Part shown: positions 34,228 through 46,218 of the stretch, piece after piece
Layout of the letters: each line of letters starts with the position of its first letter
How positions within the stretch are numbered: the stretch's first letter is position 1
From: Marsupella aquatica
Lineage: Eukaryota; Marchantiophyta
Reading direction: 5' to 3'
Length of the DNA: 64,000 nt
NCBI GenBank assembly: GCA_973895155.1
Contig: OZ316892.1
Coordinates: 25,110,001-25,174,000 of the forward strand
The notes under the pieces: model-generated
The model's input: only the letters and a program-made list of their open reading frames with translations
What the model was told of the DNA's origin: nothing
Database searches by the model: none
Translations under genes and position numbers: made by a program

Positions 34228-36290
34228 TTCGCAAGGAAACAGGACATCGTCCAACGTACCTTGTTTTACAGGTTTTGACAATGTGGTTGCGAGCTAGAGC
34301 GTATTTTGCATGAAGACAAATGCAGGAACAAGGCTAGCATAAATTTAGAACTTCTACAATCTAGCATTCTTTTCTGCTCTTCTTGTAGAAATTCCTTGCC
34401 ACGAGACTTGCAGAACCGTGAGCTTATTGTTGGCAGATATAACTTTTGGTCTGCTCAGATGACCACTGTAGAGAGAATGCAGCTTAGGAATTAGTGCCTC
34501 ACTCTTTCTATGTAGACTGGAGCTTTTCTTTGCCAGGTCTACTGTTAGAGATGAAGGACATCAACCAGTAGTCCAGAATCCATGTTGAGGAGAAAAGATC
34601 TTCAGGTGATGTATCAGCTTCTGAGAAAATCCAAACATGACATTATTATCATGCAGAGCTGTTCTCTTCAACGTCACTCTAAAGGTACAGTCAAGCAAAC
34701 CATGGACAGAGCAAAACGTCAGAAGTTTCTTCGCGATTTGATTTTGTGACATCCAGTTCCATAGCAATGCTTACACGACTATAAATCAAGCGTTGACCCC
34801 TGATGTCTTCAGGACTTAACTGAATCTGGATACCCTGTTTAAAGCCTACATCAGGATTTGACTGAGTCTAGATACCCTGTGTAATAAGCCGATTTTTCCC
34901 ACTGGAAGGAGCCAAACAACAGGAGCATATGTGAGCCCACCTTTGACTAAGAATCTACATTATATATGATGTTTGTTCTGTAGGTATTGAATTGTCTAAT
35001 GTGGAACCCAGATGCACGTTGTTGCTTTGGTGCATCTCCTCAACAATGCCACAGGTCCCCTACCAACTGTTTTGTCCAATATCAAGCATACAGTAAAACC
35101 CAGCACGACCTTCTGATAGCATTTAAATGAATGATGATTGTATTAGAGATATCGGCTACTAGCTCATGCCAAACACGGAAGTGTCAGGTTGTGGTACGTA
35201 CTTGTCACATTTGAGGGCTGTTAAAAGTCTGAACCTTTGCCAAAGAAGGTTCCTACAATGGGAGATCCCGAAATTGGTCTAAACTCAACCTATTCATATA
35301 CAACTGTAGTCCTGACAGTTTCATTTGTTCAGTGATGTGATGTAGTCACCGACCAAACCACAATAAAGCAATGATCGGCTCAAAAATACACCAGTCCGAG
35401 TGTGCAAATCTTCAAATTTCAAGGATAATAAAATTCTCAGAGATGATTCTCCATAACTTGTCATTTCACTTTTCACGTAGTTGACCTTTATTGCTTCTTT
35501 CTTCCTTCTTATTACTTGTCATTTCACTTTTCACGTAATTGACCTTTATTGCTTCTTTCTTCCTTCTTATTGTTGACTGAACAAAGTGAGGTTAAGCAGA
35601 GTGATCCCAAAATGTCGAAACAATATGTGAGGATAAGGTCAAGAGTACACCCCCGTTATGTATAAGTAATGACCTAAACATTAATGCAGTGAATAAATAT
35701 TTTTGCACAAAACATTTGTTTTAAAGTCAGATGACCAAAGATAGGATATTGTCCTACTTGATATAGGACAAAGAAACTACAGTACATTAGTTCGTCTATA
35801 TGCAACATGCGACGGGAGGACTGTGTTTTCCTGTGACCATGGTGGGTGGGACTTCACCAGCCATGCAAGCACCGCAGCAGCATGTAGTGTAGACAGCAGA
35901 CCAGTGGTGGGCACAGACACAGATATATCGTGTCCCTACGACATGCCAAATGAATGCTGGCTGGCTGGCGGGAATGCCGGCGTGCGAGCGAGCTTTTTTT
36001 TAGCTGGCTCAGGCCGTGCTGCTGACTCGAATGGTGCGGCTGAGTCACAAATTCAATGCGGCATTGCGGCAGCAGCGAGAGCTATGAGTGCTGCGCTCAA
36101 CCTCGAGACTCGTGCTGCTTGGTTTCCTTGACTATCGGCATGGGTACTGTACAGTAGCTAGGAGCTCTCTCGCCACTTCGCCAGAGACTCCTAGTACGTA
36201 GGCTTTCTAGGACACGTCCTGTTCATCACTGGTCACTCTACTCATTTCAATTTGTATTTTGAGCAGCTTCCGGAGATACAGCCAAGGAAC
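34228..36290. other. Spacer downstream of GNAT, no gene
   Basis: Holds the 3' UTR of the GNAT gene (AATAAA not obvious nearby) and AT-rich DNA. The ORF at 35823-36131 is Ala-rich on a GC-richer island and its opposite strand is equally open; no domain is recognised. Confidence 0.35.
35456..35572. repeat. Near-perfect 58 bp tandem duplication
   Basis: Two adjacent copies (35456-35513 and 35514-35571) of a pyrimidine-rich unit beginning ACTTGTCATTTCACTTTTCA and ending CTTTCTTCCTTCTTATT. They differ at one base (GTAGTTGAC versus GTAATTGAC), indicating a recent duplication. Confidence 0.92.
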
Positions 36291-36295
36291 ACACT

Positions 36296-37190
36296 CCTGA
36301 TTCGTCTTCGTGACAGGAGTACCAAGGAAAATAGTTACGAATACATTTAGCTGAAGCGAGTCGTCAAGAAGGTCAATGTGTTCGTCACATTAGACTCCTA
36401 CCCTTTGATTCAATATGACACAGCGCTTCCTGTGACCGAACACATCAGCCACCACTACTCCAATTGTTATATCATAAACAGACACCATAGATATATATGA
36501 AGCTCCCACTTCTGACTCGTCTTCGATACCAAGGAAAATAGCTACAAATACCTTTCGGTGAAGAGAGTCGTGGAGAAGGTTATCATGTGGGTCACTTTCC
36601 TACCGTTTGATTCAATGTGACACCGGCGCTCTCTGCCATCGAACACGCAGCCAGCACTCCTCCCATTGTTACAACGTAAACAGAATCATAGGAGTCCCAC
36701 TTCTGACTCGTCTTCGTAACAAGAATTCCGAGAAAATTGGCTAAGAACAACTCTCGGTGATTGAAGAGTGTCGTGAAGAAGGTTATCATGTGGGTCACAT
36801 TAGGCTCCTACTGTTTAATTCTATATGACACCAGCGCTGTCATGGAACACGCAGCCAGCACTCCTCCCACAGTTACGACATAAACCGACACCATAGATAT
36901 ATATGAAGGTCCCACTTCTGACTCGACTTCGTGAAAGGACTACCAAAGAAAATGGCTAAGAACATCTTTCGGTGAAGGGAGTGGTCAAGAAGGTAATTAT
37001 GGGGGTCACGCATCAGAGTCCTACTATTTGATTCAATACGACACCAGCCCTGTCAGTGCTCCTCCCATTGTCCGCGGGTCCCGGCCGAGAAATTAGAGCG
37101 CGGGAATCAATCCACAAGCCATTTCCGGCCTTAGACCTTTCGAAGGACCCTGTGATGCGAACATAAACAGACTGCATATGAAGGTCCCAC
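36296..37190. repeat. Degenerate tandem array of ~190-215 bp units (4+ copies)
   Basis: Successive units begin with CTTCTGACTCGTCTTCG-like sequence at about 36296, 36510, 36700 and 36916. Each continues through AAGGAAAATAGCTA, TCGGTGAAG, GTCAAGAAGGT, GTGGGTCAC, TTTGATTCAATGTGACACC, CAGCCAGCACTCCTCCCATTG, and ATAAACAGACACCATAGATA. A partial fifth unit starts near 37170 after an inserted GC-rich segment (37075-37130). Divergence between units is moderate. The array has no conserved open frame, so it behaves as satellite-like DNA. Confidence 0.82.
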
Positions 37191-39057
37191 TCCCAAATTC
37201 CTTACTCAAAGGAGCGTAGGACTAGCCCCAAGCAATCGTTATTGCACCCAATCGAAAAACACCTTAGAGTATAGGTTCAATAGATACTGTGACCCACGTC
37301 GAATTTCTTCAAAGATAGCGCATACACGTAGAATGCATCTCGAAATTTAGAAAAATTATCTTCGTAAGATATTGTGGGTCTGTTGTTTTGTTTCCGCACC
37401 AAAGAAACTATAAACTTAAAACTGATTTCTGCCTCTTTTAGCAATCACGTCGCTACATTCACAATAACACGTCAAGAGTCTATGATAATGGTAAGGAAGA
37501 AATGTTGTTGGTGATGATGCTCCACAGTCACGAAGTAGGATAGTGCACTTGATTAGATTCGGGAGTTTAATACGTGAAGGCTCTGACGATTACGTCTATA
37601 GACCCAATTGCCTTGACCGACTTAGATTCTGAAACCTCGATGATACACACGGCCTGCTCTCAGCAGAATAGTAGTGCTACGATGTTTATTACTTCGTCTT
37701 CTCTACGGGTAGTTGCCACTCTTTCAAAGAAAATAATACACGCTTTCGCTACGTAAATTATTTTCATGGTGGGTCCCTAAGGTCCATTCAGAATTTCCGG
37801 TCCGTTTCAAGACAATCGATCATGTTCCAACAGTGTACAGTTCCAACTGAAACGGTTGAGACACATTTGTACGACGTTCAGTCAGTTCTACAATATTTCG
37901 CACTGTTACTTTGTTTCGATTGACAACTGGTCATGCGTTGTGATATTGGAAATATTTTAGTCACCTATAAGCGGAGGATTGTACGTGCGTTTCGATCAGT
38001 TTTGTTGGAGCATTTCACTAGATGAGAGTGCGATATTGAGAAATAGGCTAAGATGAAAGTTGGAATACGTACTAGGTTCTGGACTATTGATGCCGCTACT
38101 CGTATCCTCCAATTCCTCACGGATTTACAGCTGAATTACCATTGTCCTAGTTCAGCGATTGTTCTCAAACTATCGGATTCTCCAAATACCAGCGAGTTCA
38201 CGGTTAAATCATATACTGTAGGAGGCTTCAAAAGTTGCAAACCTCTCTAGGATACTGTAGTCGGAAATGTTCGAGACTAGGGACAATAGAGATGTGAAGT
38301 TGTCAAGGTACTGACACCAGAATTAGACACAATCACTCATTTAGTTTGATGTCCAATAGTGAACAAGTCTGTTGACTACGAATATGGTCCACAAATTCAA
38401 CAAACATCGAAAATCATTAGATGTGTTGTAGACTGATCTAACATGATTTCGTAATTCACCAAACTCCGCCGATCACATGTGTAATGTAGGATTGATCAAA
38501 ATCGCAGTCCTGATCTTCAAGTTCGACTTCATCCCACCTGAGGTAAGCAGAAGTTCGTGACAGTTACGCACAAGAATCATTACATTTCTATGGTCCGATC
38601 AATCATTTACAAAATTAGGCAACCATAAGTCGTATCAAGATGGGTACCGTAATCGACTGTAGAATAAAGCCTGCCTTATGCTGTCGACACCTACCTTCCC
38701 TATATATCCCTAGCTAGCATGTCCCTTCATCACGGGATATTCAAAAATGTATATGCTCAGGTCTCCTCTAAACCTACAAAATTGTTATCACTCCGTGTGA
38801 GATATCGTATTGTACATGGCCACCGTCTGGTGATAACCTAGTGGCTATCCTGCCTTGATTACGTAGGCAGGACCAAAATAATAGGTGCCCTATAATTTCT
38901 CACAACGTACATGGCTGGTATGCGACCTGTAGCGAGTTCAGCCTGCCAGCCATGAAATAGATTGACTTCAAACATAACTACAATTCCATTAGAACGCACT
39001 GTCGACGAATCGGTCAGTTGAGCTTCTCTTGTTCAATAGTTGCGGCGTGCACTATAA
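37191..39057. other. Spacer, 3' flank of the CYP78A gene
   Basis: No recognised gene. TATATATCCCTAGCTAGC occurs near 38699. The minus-strand 3' UTR of the P450 should lie just below 39058. The short ORFs (for example 38053-38250) have no domain. Confidence 0.35.
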
Positions 39058-40821
39058 TTACACTGCAACTCTTCTCTTCGGTACCACTGTCAAAGGATGA
39101 ACCATTTCGGATGACAGTTTCAAAGTCTCCGTCAGGTTCACGGGGTGCGAGTCGTCTGCTTTCCACTCAAATTCGTAAAGAAGTCTCGCAACCCACAATG
39201 AAACAGTCGACATTCCGAGTGCCCGTCCGGGACAAACCCTCCTACCGGCTCCGAATGGTGCGAGCCTTGGATCACTACCCTTCACGTCGAAATCCACACC
39301 CCCTTCGGTTGCCACAAAGCGCTGCGGCAGAAATTCTGAAGGCCGTTCCCAAACCGAGGGATCGTGCGTAATTGCGTGCATGTTAACCATTGCGGTCGTC
39401 CCCTTCGGCACATGGTATCCGGCAACACAGACATCCTGGGTGCTCAACCGAGCCCACGAAAGGAGGGGGCCTGGAGGATGTAGCCGGAGAGTTTCCTTAA
39501 TGACAGCCTGAAGGTAAGGAAGGCCGGCAATCCGTGCATCGGTAATTCCAAAACCTCGGCAGACAACTTCTTCTACTTCCGACCTCACTTTCATCTGGAT
39601 GTCGGTATTAAGGACAAGCTCCGCCAAAACCCACTCCGTGAGAATGGCCGTGGTGTCAGTTCCGCGGAAAATCATCTCCTGCAACATTAAAAGTCGATCA
39701 GAATTAATCTTGGAACGTAAGTGAATCAAGAAGCATTGTACTAAAGCAACAACATTTAGTACTGAAAAAGTAGCGACTAATGACAACTGTGAAGGACAAT
39801 CAGTCGAGAAGTAACATACCCAAAGGACGGAAATCATATCCGGGTCGGAAAGTTTCTCATCTCCTTCCATTCCGAGCAATACATCTACGAAATCGCTGGC
39901 AGCAGCATCGTCGGGAGAGGAGGATTTTCTTTCCCGATGCTCATCAATGATATGTTGAACATATGCAACCACCTTTGGAACTAGCTCCGCGCATCTGCCA
40001 TGGACGTTCTGGGGGTCCAATCTCTGAAGAATGGGCAAATGATCAGCCCAGTTGAAGGCTCCAAGCACCTCGAACCCCTCTCTAACCATCGCCTGTAATT
40101 CGGCCGCTTCATCACTGAAGTCAAAATCGTACCTCCTCCCAAAGACGCTTCCAATGATATTGTTTAATGCCGCATGTTGCAGGAACGGACGGACCTCGAC
40201 ACTACCATCCATGTCGGAAATGGAATTGATCATCCGTGAGCACTCATCCTGTCGTGCCGCCTCATGCCCAGCAATGCGCTTTGGCGAGAAGAGATGATTT
40301 GCAGCAATCCTTCGGAGGATTCTCCAGTACTCTCCCTGAGGTGCAAAACCAATGGCGCGAGAGAACAAAAGCTGTTGAGCTGACTGCTTGATGGGACGAT
40401 CAGAAAATGCAGAGCTGTGGAGGATCTCCCGAGCAGTAGCCGGAGTGCTTGCAACCACATATCTAGTGCTACCCATGCTGAGTGCCATCAACGGACGAGC
40501 GCAATGCTCCTCTGCCAACTCGGCCAGCCTGCGATGGGCTTGCCCACCCATAGACATCAAACTTCCAACGACAGGAATCCCTCTCGGACCAGGAATCGGC
40601 TTCTTTCCTCTATATAGTGCCCACGAGGATCCTCCAGGCCCAGCCCAGAAGAGCAATATCATCAACGCACTGACGAAACCCAACGCTAAATAGATCATGC
40701 AACCACCGAGCAACGACTCACCATTCTCTGTGAGCGTCGCCCTGCCCTGCTTTGCTAACATGGGGACGGCGAATAACCATAACCCTCCTGCCCCAGCGCT
40801 CACAGCTTCTACAACGTCCAT
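39058..40821 (-). CDS. CYP78A-family cytochrome P450 monooxygenase
   Basis: Haem-thiolate monooxygenase of the ER membrane. CYP78A enzymes act in organ-size and meristem control through an incompletely defined mobile signal. CDS is 40821-39820 joined to 39678-39058, 540 residues. The start is the ATG at 40821 (MDVVEAVSAG); the frame stays open 5' to a GTG at 40881 but with no earlier ATG. Visible features: membrane anchor about residues 40-60, proline hinge PIPGPRG (about 75-81), a helix-I block EMIFRGTDTTAILTEW right after the intron, ExxR in KETLRLHP (about 396-399), PERF-type FLPQRF, and haem loop PFGAGRRVCPG with the ligand Cys near 483. Length and motif order match the family. The single intron (39819-39679) splits ISVLW from EMIFRG in phase 0, the usual CYP78A position. 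No neighbouring gene suggests a cluster. Confidence 0.95.
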   Translation of the reverse strand: MDVVEAVSAGAGGLWLFAVPMLAKQGRATLTENGESLLGGCMIYLALGFVSALMILLFWAGPGGSSWALYRGKKPIPGPRGIPVVGSLMSMGGQAHRRLAELAEEHCARPLMALSMGSTRYVVASTPATAREILHSSAFSDRPIKQSAQQLLFSRAIGFAPQGEYWRILRRIAANHLFSPKRIAGHEAARQDECSRMINSISDMDGSVEVRPFLQHAALNNIIGSVFGRRYDFDFSDEAAELQAMVREGFEVLGAFNWADHLPILQRLDPQNVHGRCAELVPKVVAYVQHIIDEHRERKSSSPDDAAASDFVDVLLGMEGDEKLSDPDMISVLWVCYFSTDCPSQLSLVATFSVLNVVALVQCFLIHLRSKINSDRLLMLQEMIFRGTDTTAILTEWVLAELVLNTDIQMKVRSEVEEVVCRGFGITDARIAGLPYLQAVIKETLRLHPPGPLLSWARLSTQDVCVAGYHVPKGTTAMVNMHAITHDPSVWERPSEFLPQRFVATEGGVDFDVKGSDPRLAPFGAGRRVCPGRALGMSTVSLWVARLLYEFEWKADDSHPVNLTETLKLSSEMVHPLTVVPKRRVAV

Positions 40822-40880
40822 AACTGAAGCGATCACAAATTCCAATTCACAACGAGGCAGGTCCTGAATTTGTTCAGTCA

Positions 40881-40892
40881 CCTGAGCATACA
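40881..40892 (-). promoter_or_regulatory. Four-codon upstream ORF in the CYP78A leader
   Basis: ATG CTC AGG TGA at 40892-40881 on the minus strand lies about 60 bases 5' of the CYP78A start in another frame. If transcribed, this minimal uORF could lower translation of the P450. The transcription start is unknown, so presence in the mRNA is inferred. Confidence 0.35.
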
Positions 40893-43800
40893 GATCCTAC
40901 TCGATAGCCTTTCACTCAGAGCAACTGATTCGCTCGCCAAAAGATTAGCTAGACGACCTCGTCGCCGCAGTTTGCAGTTTCAAGGAACTTGGGACGACTC
41001 TACTCGACCACTAAATTTCAAATTGCACTACTAACTCAAGTAGAACGCACTCTCTAGCTACCAACAGAGGAAGACAGGGAAAACAGGCACAGGTGAGAGC
41101 ATGGAATTAGCGAACTTCCAGTCACACTATTCCGTGAAAAGTTCCAGGTTGAACTTCCGAGACCCAATGTAGACACACTAACCTTCCAATCCGCTACCGC
41201 GTGAAGGTTCAGCTGAAACCTTTGAGACCAAATTCAAATCTCTGAGGAAGCAAGGAAAGAAAATTTCGCTACCCGGGGATCGCTGGAGCACGAAGTGCTG
41301 AGAGTGGTGTCCGACCAAAGTTGGATATTCAGAGTGGAGAATCCTTTAAACGACCCAATGAGAGAGTAAATAGAAAAGCTGGGGGCGCAAAAGCAGTGGA
41401 GTAGGGCGCTGTCTCTCACGTGTGAGCCGCCGTTCTATCTTGTCAGCCACCACCGGAACTCTGGCGCAGAGTTTTCTCACGACGATCGGTGAGTGGGATT
41501 CATTGAAGTGGGGGCTTCTGCAGCAACGGCGGTGGTACAAATAACGGAGGTGCCCCGGACCTTCTCCCAAAAGCATGCCAGGCCGGTTCACTGGATGCCG
41601 TGCCTCCAAACACGTACAGGCATCAAGAAACCAATCCTAAATAACAGAAGCACAACACCACTACTTGTACTCTCAACGCTTGTGCCACACCATCTACAAC
41701 TTACTAAACCATGCCAAGTCTGCCTGTGATCATTTGGCACCCTGAACAGTTTGGAATTTCAAGGCAGGAAGGAAGGGGCTGATTGCCGTGGGGCAGACAA
41801 AATATAGTACAGATGGAAGATCTATAGTAACTGTCCTCTAGACGTAGACTTAGATACTTACTGTAGACTGAACAGAAATCGACTTGCTCGGAATTGTGAG
41901 GTGGGATTAGACTGTCATCACACAGCGCCACCCCTGATCGGTCAGATTTATACTTTTGCAATTTGGTTCTGCTTAGAGTGGATCGGTCAGAAAACTACAG
42001 TACCGTCCTGTTCTAATGATCAGGCATTCAGGTGTTGGGTTTCTGTGAACTGGTCAGAAATCTCATTGGGCGGCAAGAAGTCAGGCTTAGATTGGCCAGA
42101 GATCCAAGCTCCTTAGACGGCCACGTCTCAGGCAGAGTAACCTTCATAATAATGGAAACAAAACTGTGGCGGAATTATGCCAACAGCAAAGTAATTTTCT
42201 TTCAAGATCCTTCAGTATATGATGAGATGGGATCTGTAAAATCTGCCGAATGAGTTACACTCCTAGATCTCGATGCCAACGCTCCTCGACAGAGAATGTT
42301 TGCATCGATTTTTAATTATGGATTTTAATTATGTCCTCTTCTGTTGCAATTGGGATTCCCCACCGGTCAGCACCAACGCCTTTTGTGCTGAATAAACCTA
42401 TTCTTATTAAACTTATGAGTGGCGAACGTTTCTGAAAACGCTTTGCCAAAAAGTACCAAAATTGATTTGCACCAGATTTATCGTCCAACTTCTCATTTTA
42501 GAAACGTTTTGTGGATGATTTTGCTCTCATTGCACATTTCAGTAAAATCCTGCACCATTCATATGTGGTTAAGAAGATTTATGAATGATTTTATTTTATG
42601 TCTTACTTTCGTCAATGACTTTTTGCAAATAGGTATAGTGAGTTTGAGAATATTTACTGCAGAAAATAATGTGTGTCGTCTTTCTACTAGCTCTGAGCCC
42701 TGTTAGTTGCACCAATTCCTGAATGAATTATTTAATTGCCAGACACACAAAATAATGTTTTGGCATGTACTACTAATCTCAACATGTTTATGTTCATTTT
42801 AGGCTAGCTTTTCTTGAAGCTAAGAAACTGTGGCACCTGTAGGCAAGGAGAGGCAAATAAGGGGTGGTGGAGTCAGGCAGGTGGATGAAACTCAGTCCCC
42901 AGAGTTACATGTAGTCTACAGCAAGGGAGGACAGTGGGCAATGGCCTGTGGGCAGGGTGAATGCAGTAAACCCACAACAAAATTTGTTTCACTGTTTGTT
43001 TTGGCCAAAACCTCATTCCAAAACTGTCACTACAAACAGTGAAACAAGCGTGGTTGTGGGTACAGAGCTGGAAAGAATCACATCATGGAAAAATGGTTAT
43101 GTGAGGATGATAGTAGCCCTCAATGATGAAAAGTGAAGGATCATTCCAAACTAATTGGTTTTTATGTTAGATTAGTACATGACCACCTTTTCCATCCGTT
43201 CAAACGAACAAGAGTTACTATGTAATTAGACAAAAATGATTTATCTGATTCTGCCAAAAAGAGTGACAATGTAATAACTCTCATATACAAGTAATTCTTG
43301 AACACAACGTCAAATCTCGAACACTATGAACCTCACTTCTCATACACAACCCCAGTCCGACTAAAAGCAAATGTCCTTTCCAGAACGTGAACGCAATGCT
43401 CACACAATTCCTTGAATCATGGTACACTTGTTTCACAATAGAAACCAAAGAATTGACCCATTCCCCCCTTTTGTGCACTTTACACAAAAATTAATTTATT
43501 CATTAAAAGTGAATTATTATTGAATTTATGAACATTTGGGCAATAGAAAGTGTACATTTGGCCTTCAAAAAATGTACAATTAGGCAAGAAACAAAGTTGA
43601 TGGCCATCACATGTAACACCATGTTCATCCTTTGTAAATGAACTAGGATGAAACTCCTTCTAGTCAAGATCATTTTTGTCACCTCAAGTTTACAATTGAT
43701 CATTTAGGTGTGGAGTATTCTACCATAGTGTACCTTTTGGGTTTAAAAAGTGTACATTTAGAGACCAAATAGTGAACATTTAGAGGCCTAAAAGTGAACA

Positions 43801-45200
43801 AAATAAAGTACACTTTTAATGAATAGGGTGATAAAATGAGAAAAACTTGACAAGGGTGCCACCTGACTTTGAACAGTGACACAGGGCTGCATCCACACTT
43901 TATGGGCACCAAGTTCAAACATGTGGTCCTCTAGGGACCTTTCCCTTTTCTTCCTCTCATTGTACTCCCGGGAAACCCATTTCACTAAAATGTTCTCTCC
44001 ATTCGTTTGTGGGCACCACATTGAACCTTGCTAACAAACTTTTGATTCCTTTTTTGATCCATCACTCAACGAGAACTTTAGAGCAAACAATAATCGATAG
44101 ATCCCTCTTTTGGTCACTTTATGTCTGACTACACTATCTATATAATATTGTAAAAGAGCAAAAAAAGCCACCTGGAGATGGGCCCCACAGGCAAGAAACT
44201 CAATAGGGGAGAAAGCAATCCTGGCTAGGGAAAATCTCAGGAAGACCAAAGAGCCAAAATTAACCAAGAGGCTAACCCACAAATCCAAACAAAGGGGAAA
44301 AAAACCCTATTGACTAGCAAACTGAAGAGCTTGGTAGAGCTCCAGAGTAAATTGCATAGGAGAGTTGCAAAGAGGAATGGCTAGTAGCCACAAAACAACC
44401 GCCTTTGGCCCTACAAAGAATAGTGAATGCTTGATCTTTCTCTTGAGCAATTGACACTTCTCTTTGGAGAACTTTTGTAAGACATGCACTAAAACTCCCA
44501 TAACCTTTACATATAGGTTCACTGCTGTAAGGTTTTGTTGACACTTATACTATGATCTTGGATTGGGATTTTGTCTGGGCAGATTCATTCCATGATTATG
44601 CTCCAACTATTCATGAACTCGCAGGTAGGAATAAATCAAACCTCAGGGGTTTCACTTTCACAAAAATGGTACATCACATGCGATGAAGTATAGGGTCATT
44701 CTATTGATTTGAAAAGAAGACTTAAGAATTTTCTGAAAAGAACAATAGGGTCTTTTAAATCCAATTTTGAGACTTATAAGAACATTAGAGTCCTTATAAC
44801 CCAAATTTTAGAATATTCCATGAATATTCAAAATTTATAGGGGTTGGAAAAAATATTTTTTCTTACATTTTAGGGTGTCCAGGGCCTAAAAACATTGCAG
44901 GTGATGGGGAGGCATCCATATAGTGAGCCCCCGAGAATCAAACAATTCATGCCCAAAATGCAAGCTCCTTCCTTATTTTAAGCTAAATTGAGATGCAACC
45001 ACCCCTTTAGAAATTACATGCGTCTTGGATATGGTTTCATGTGCAATTTCAGCACCAGAATTTATGAGCGAAAACAGACCAATATTAAGCAAATTGTGTG
45101 GCCATAATCAAAACAAAATCTTTGCTAGGCGTTTACACTTGGTTCTAGAGTTACCCCATAATAGTAGTTATGTATTTGATCAAGGTTAGATATTTTACCT
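40893..45200. other. Spacer upstream of CYP78A, repeat-rich
   Basis: The CYP78A promoter lies at the left end on the minus strand. From about 43500 to 44300 the DNA contains short recurring phrases (AAAGTGTACATTT, GTGAACATTTAGA). At 44898-44940 there is a second copy of the GGTGATGGGG-ATCCATATAGTGAG phrase seen at about 4157-4195, a dispersed repeat. The short ORFs have no recognised domains. Confidence 0.35.
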
Positions 45201-46218
45201 AATATATACGAGATATATGCTTGATGGGCCCCCTGGTGAACCTTTCTTACTTGATGGGCCCCTAGGGAACTTTTTTTACCAAGTAGGACCCCTCTTAATG
45301 ACCAGTACACCTGTTCTTGTGTGGTGCCTACACCTGTCCTTGTGTGGTGTCTACTATGTATGGTGACTCCAAGCAAACTGCACAGTTCAACCGTGCAGTC
45401 AACCTTGCATGGTCGACCGAGAAACCACGGAGATGATTCAGGAGAAACCACGAAAAGCGACTTCCGCTGTCAAAACTATGATTTGAAGACAATATGCATT
45501 AAATGTCTTCGGATTCAATGGGTTAAAGCCTGAAGACTCAATGGATTATGTCTTCCCGTGTTTCAAGGTTTAGGGTTTAGGGTGTACCCGACACTTTTGG
45601 GTCTGTCTTCTTTGGAAATTGTTTGTATGCATTACATAGGGGAGTATTACCATTTTTGGAGCGCATTTGTCAACCATTTGCCAATTTTTGTTGTGGCGGC
45701 AGTAGGCAAATTCCGAACATTGAACTTGAATATTCTTTGTGGACATTTGGAGGTACCCCACACTGACGTTGACAGTCATGCATGAAAACATCGTGAAAAA
45801 CCCATGTGCGCAACGTGAAAAACATAGCTAATAACTACCCCACGATACGGTAAAAATTTGAACCCGAAGACATAATCCATTGTGTCTTTAGGCATTAACC
45901 CAGTGAATCCGAAGACATAATGCATATTGTCTTCAAATCGCAGATTCGGCAGCGGCAGTCGCTTTTCGCGGTTGCTCCCAAATCATCTCCGTGGTTTCTC
46001 GGTCGACCATGCAAGGTTGACCGCACATTCAACTGTGCAGTTTGCTTGGAGTCACCATACATAGTAGGCACCACACAAGGACAGGTGTAGGCACCACACA
46101 AGAACATGTGTACTGGTCATTAAGAGGGGTCCTACTTGGTAAAAAAAGTTCCCTAGGGGCCCATCAGGTAAGAAAGGTTCACCAGGGGGGCCATCAAGCA
46201 TGTATCTCTAATATATAC
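45201..46218. mobile_element. Foldback (long inverted repeat) element
   Basis: The left arm (about 45201-45555) is the reverse complement of the right arm (about 45867-46218), roughly 350 bp each with scattered differences, around a ~310 bp unique centre. Landmarks in both arms: ATGCTTGATGGGCC at the outer end, CCTAGGGAAC, GACCAGTACAC, TGTGTGGTG, CCTTGCATGGTCGACC, ACCACGGAGATGATT, CGAAAAGCGACT, and GGATTATGTCTTC at the inner end. Outer ends approach AATATATAC/GTATATATT. No transposase is encoded, so it would be a nonautonomous foldback or MITE-like element; the flanking target duplication is not clear. Confidence 0.85.

Noticed and set aside
35823-36131. Ala-rich 102-codon ORF
   Set aside because: The opposite strand is also open, composition is that of a small GC-rich island, and there is no domain or splice context.
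40822-40881. N-terminal extension of the P450 to the GTG at 40881
   Set aside because: No ATG in that stretch; the ATG at 40821 gives a family-typical length and membrane anchor position.
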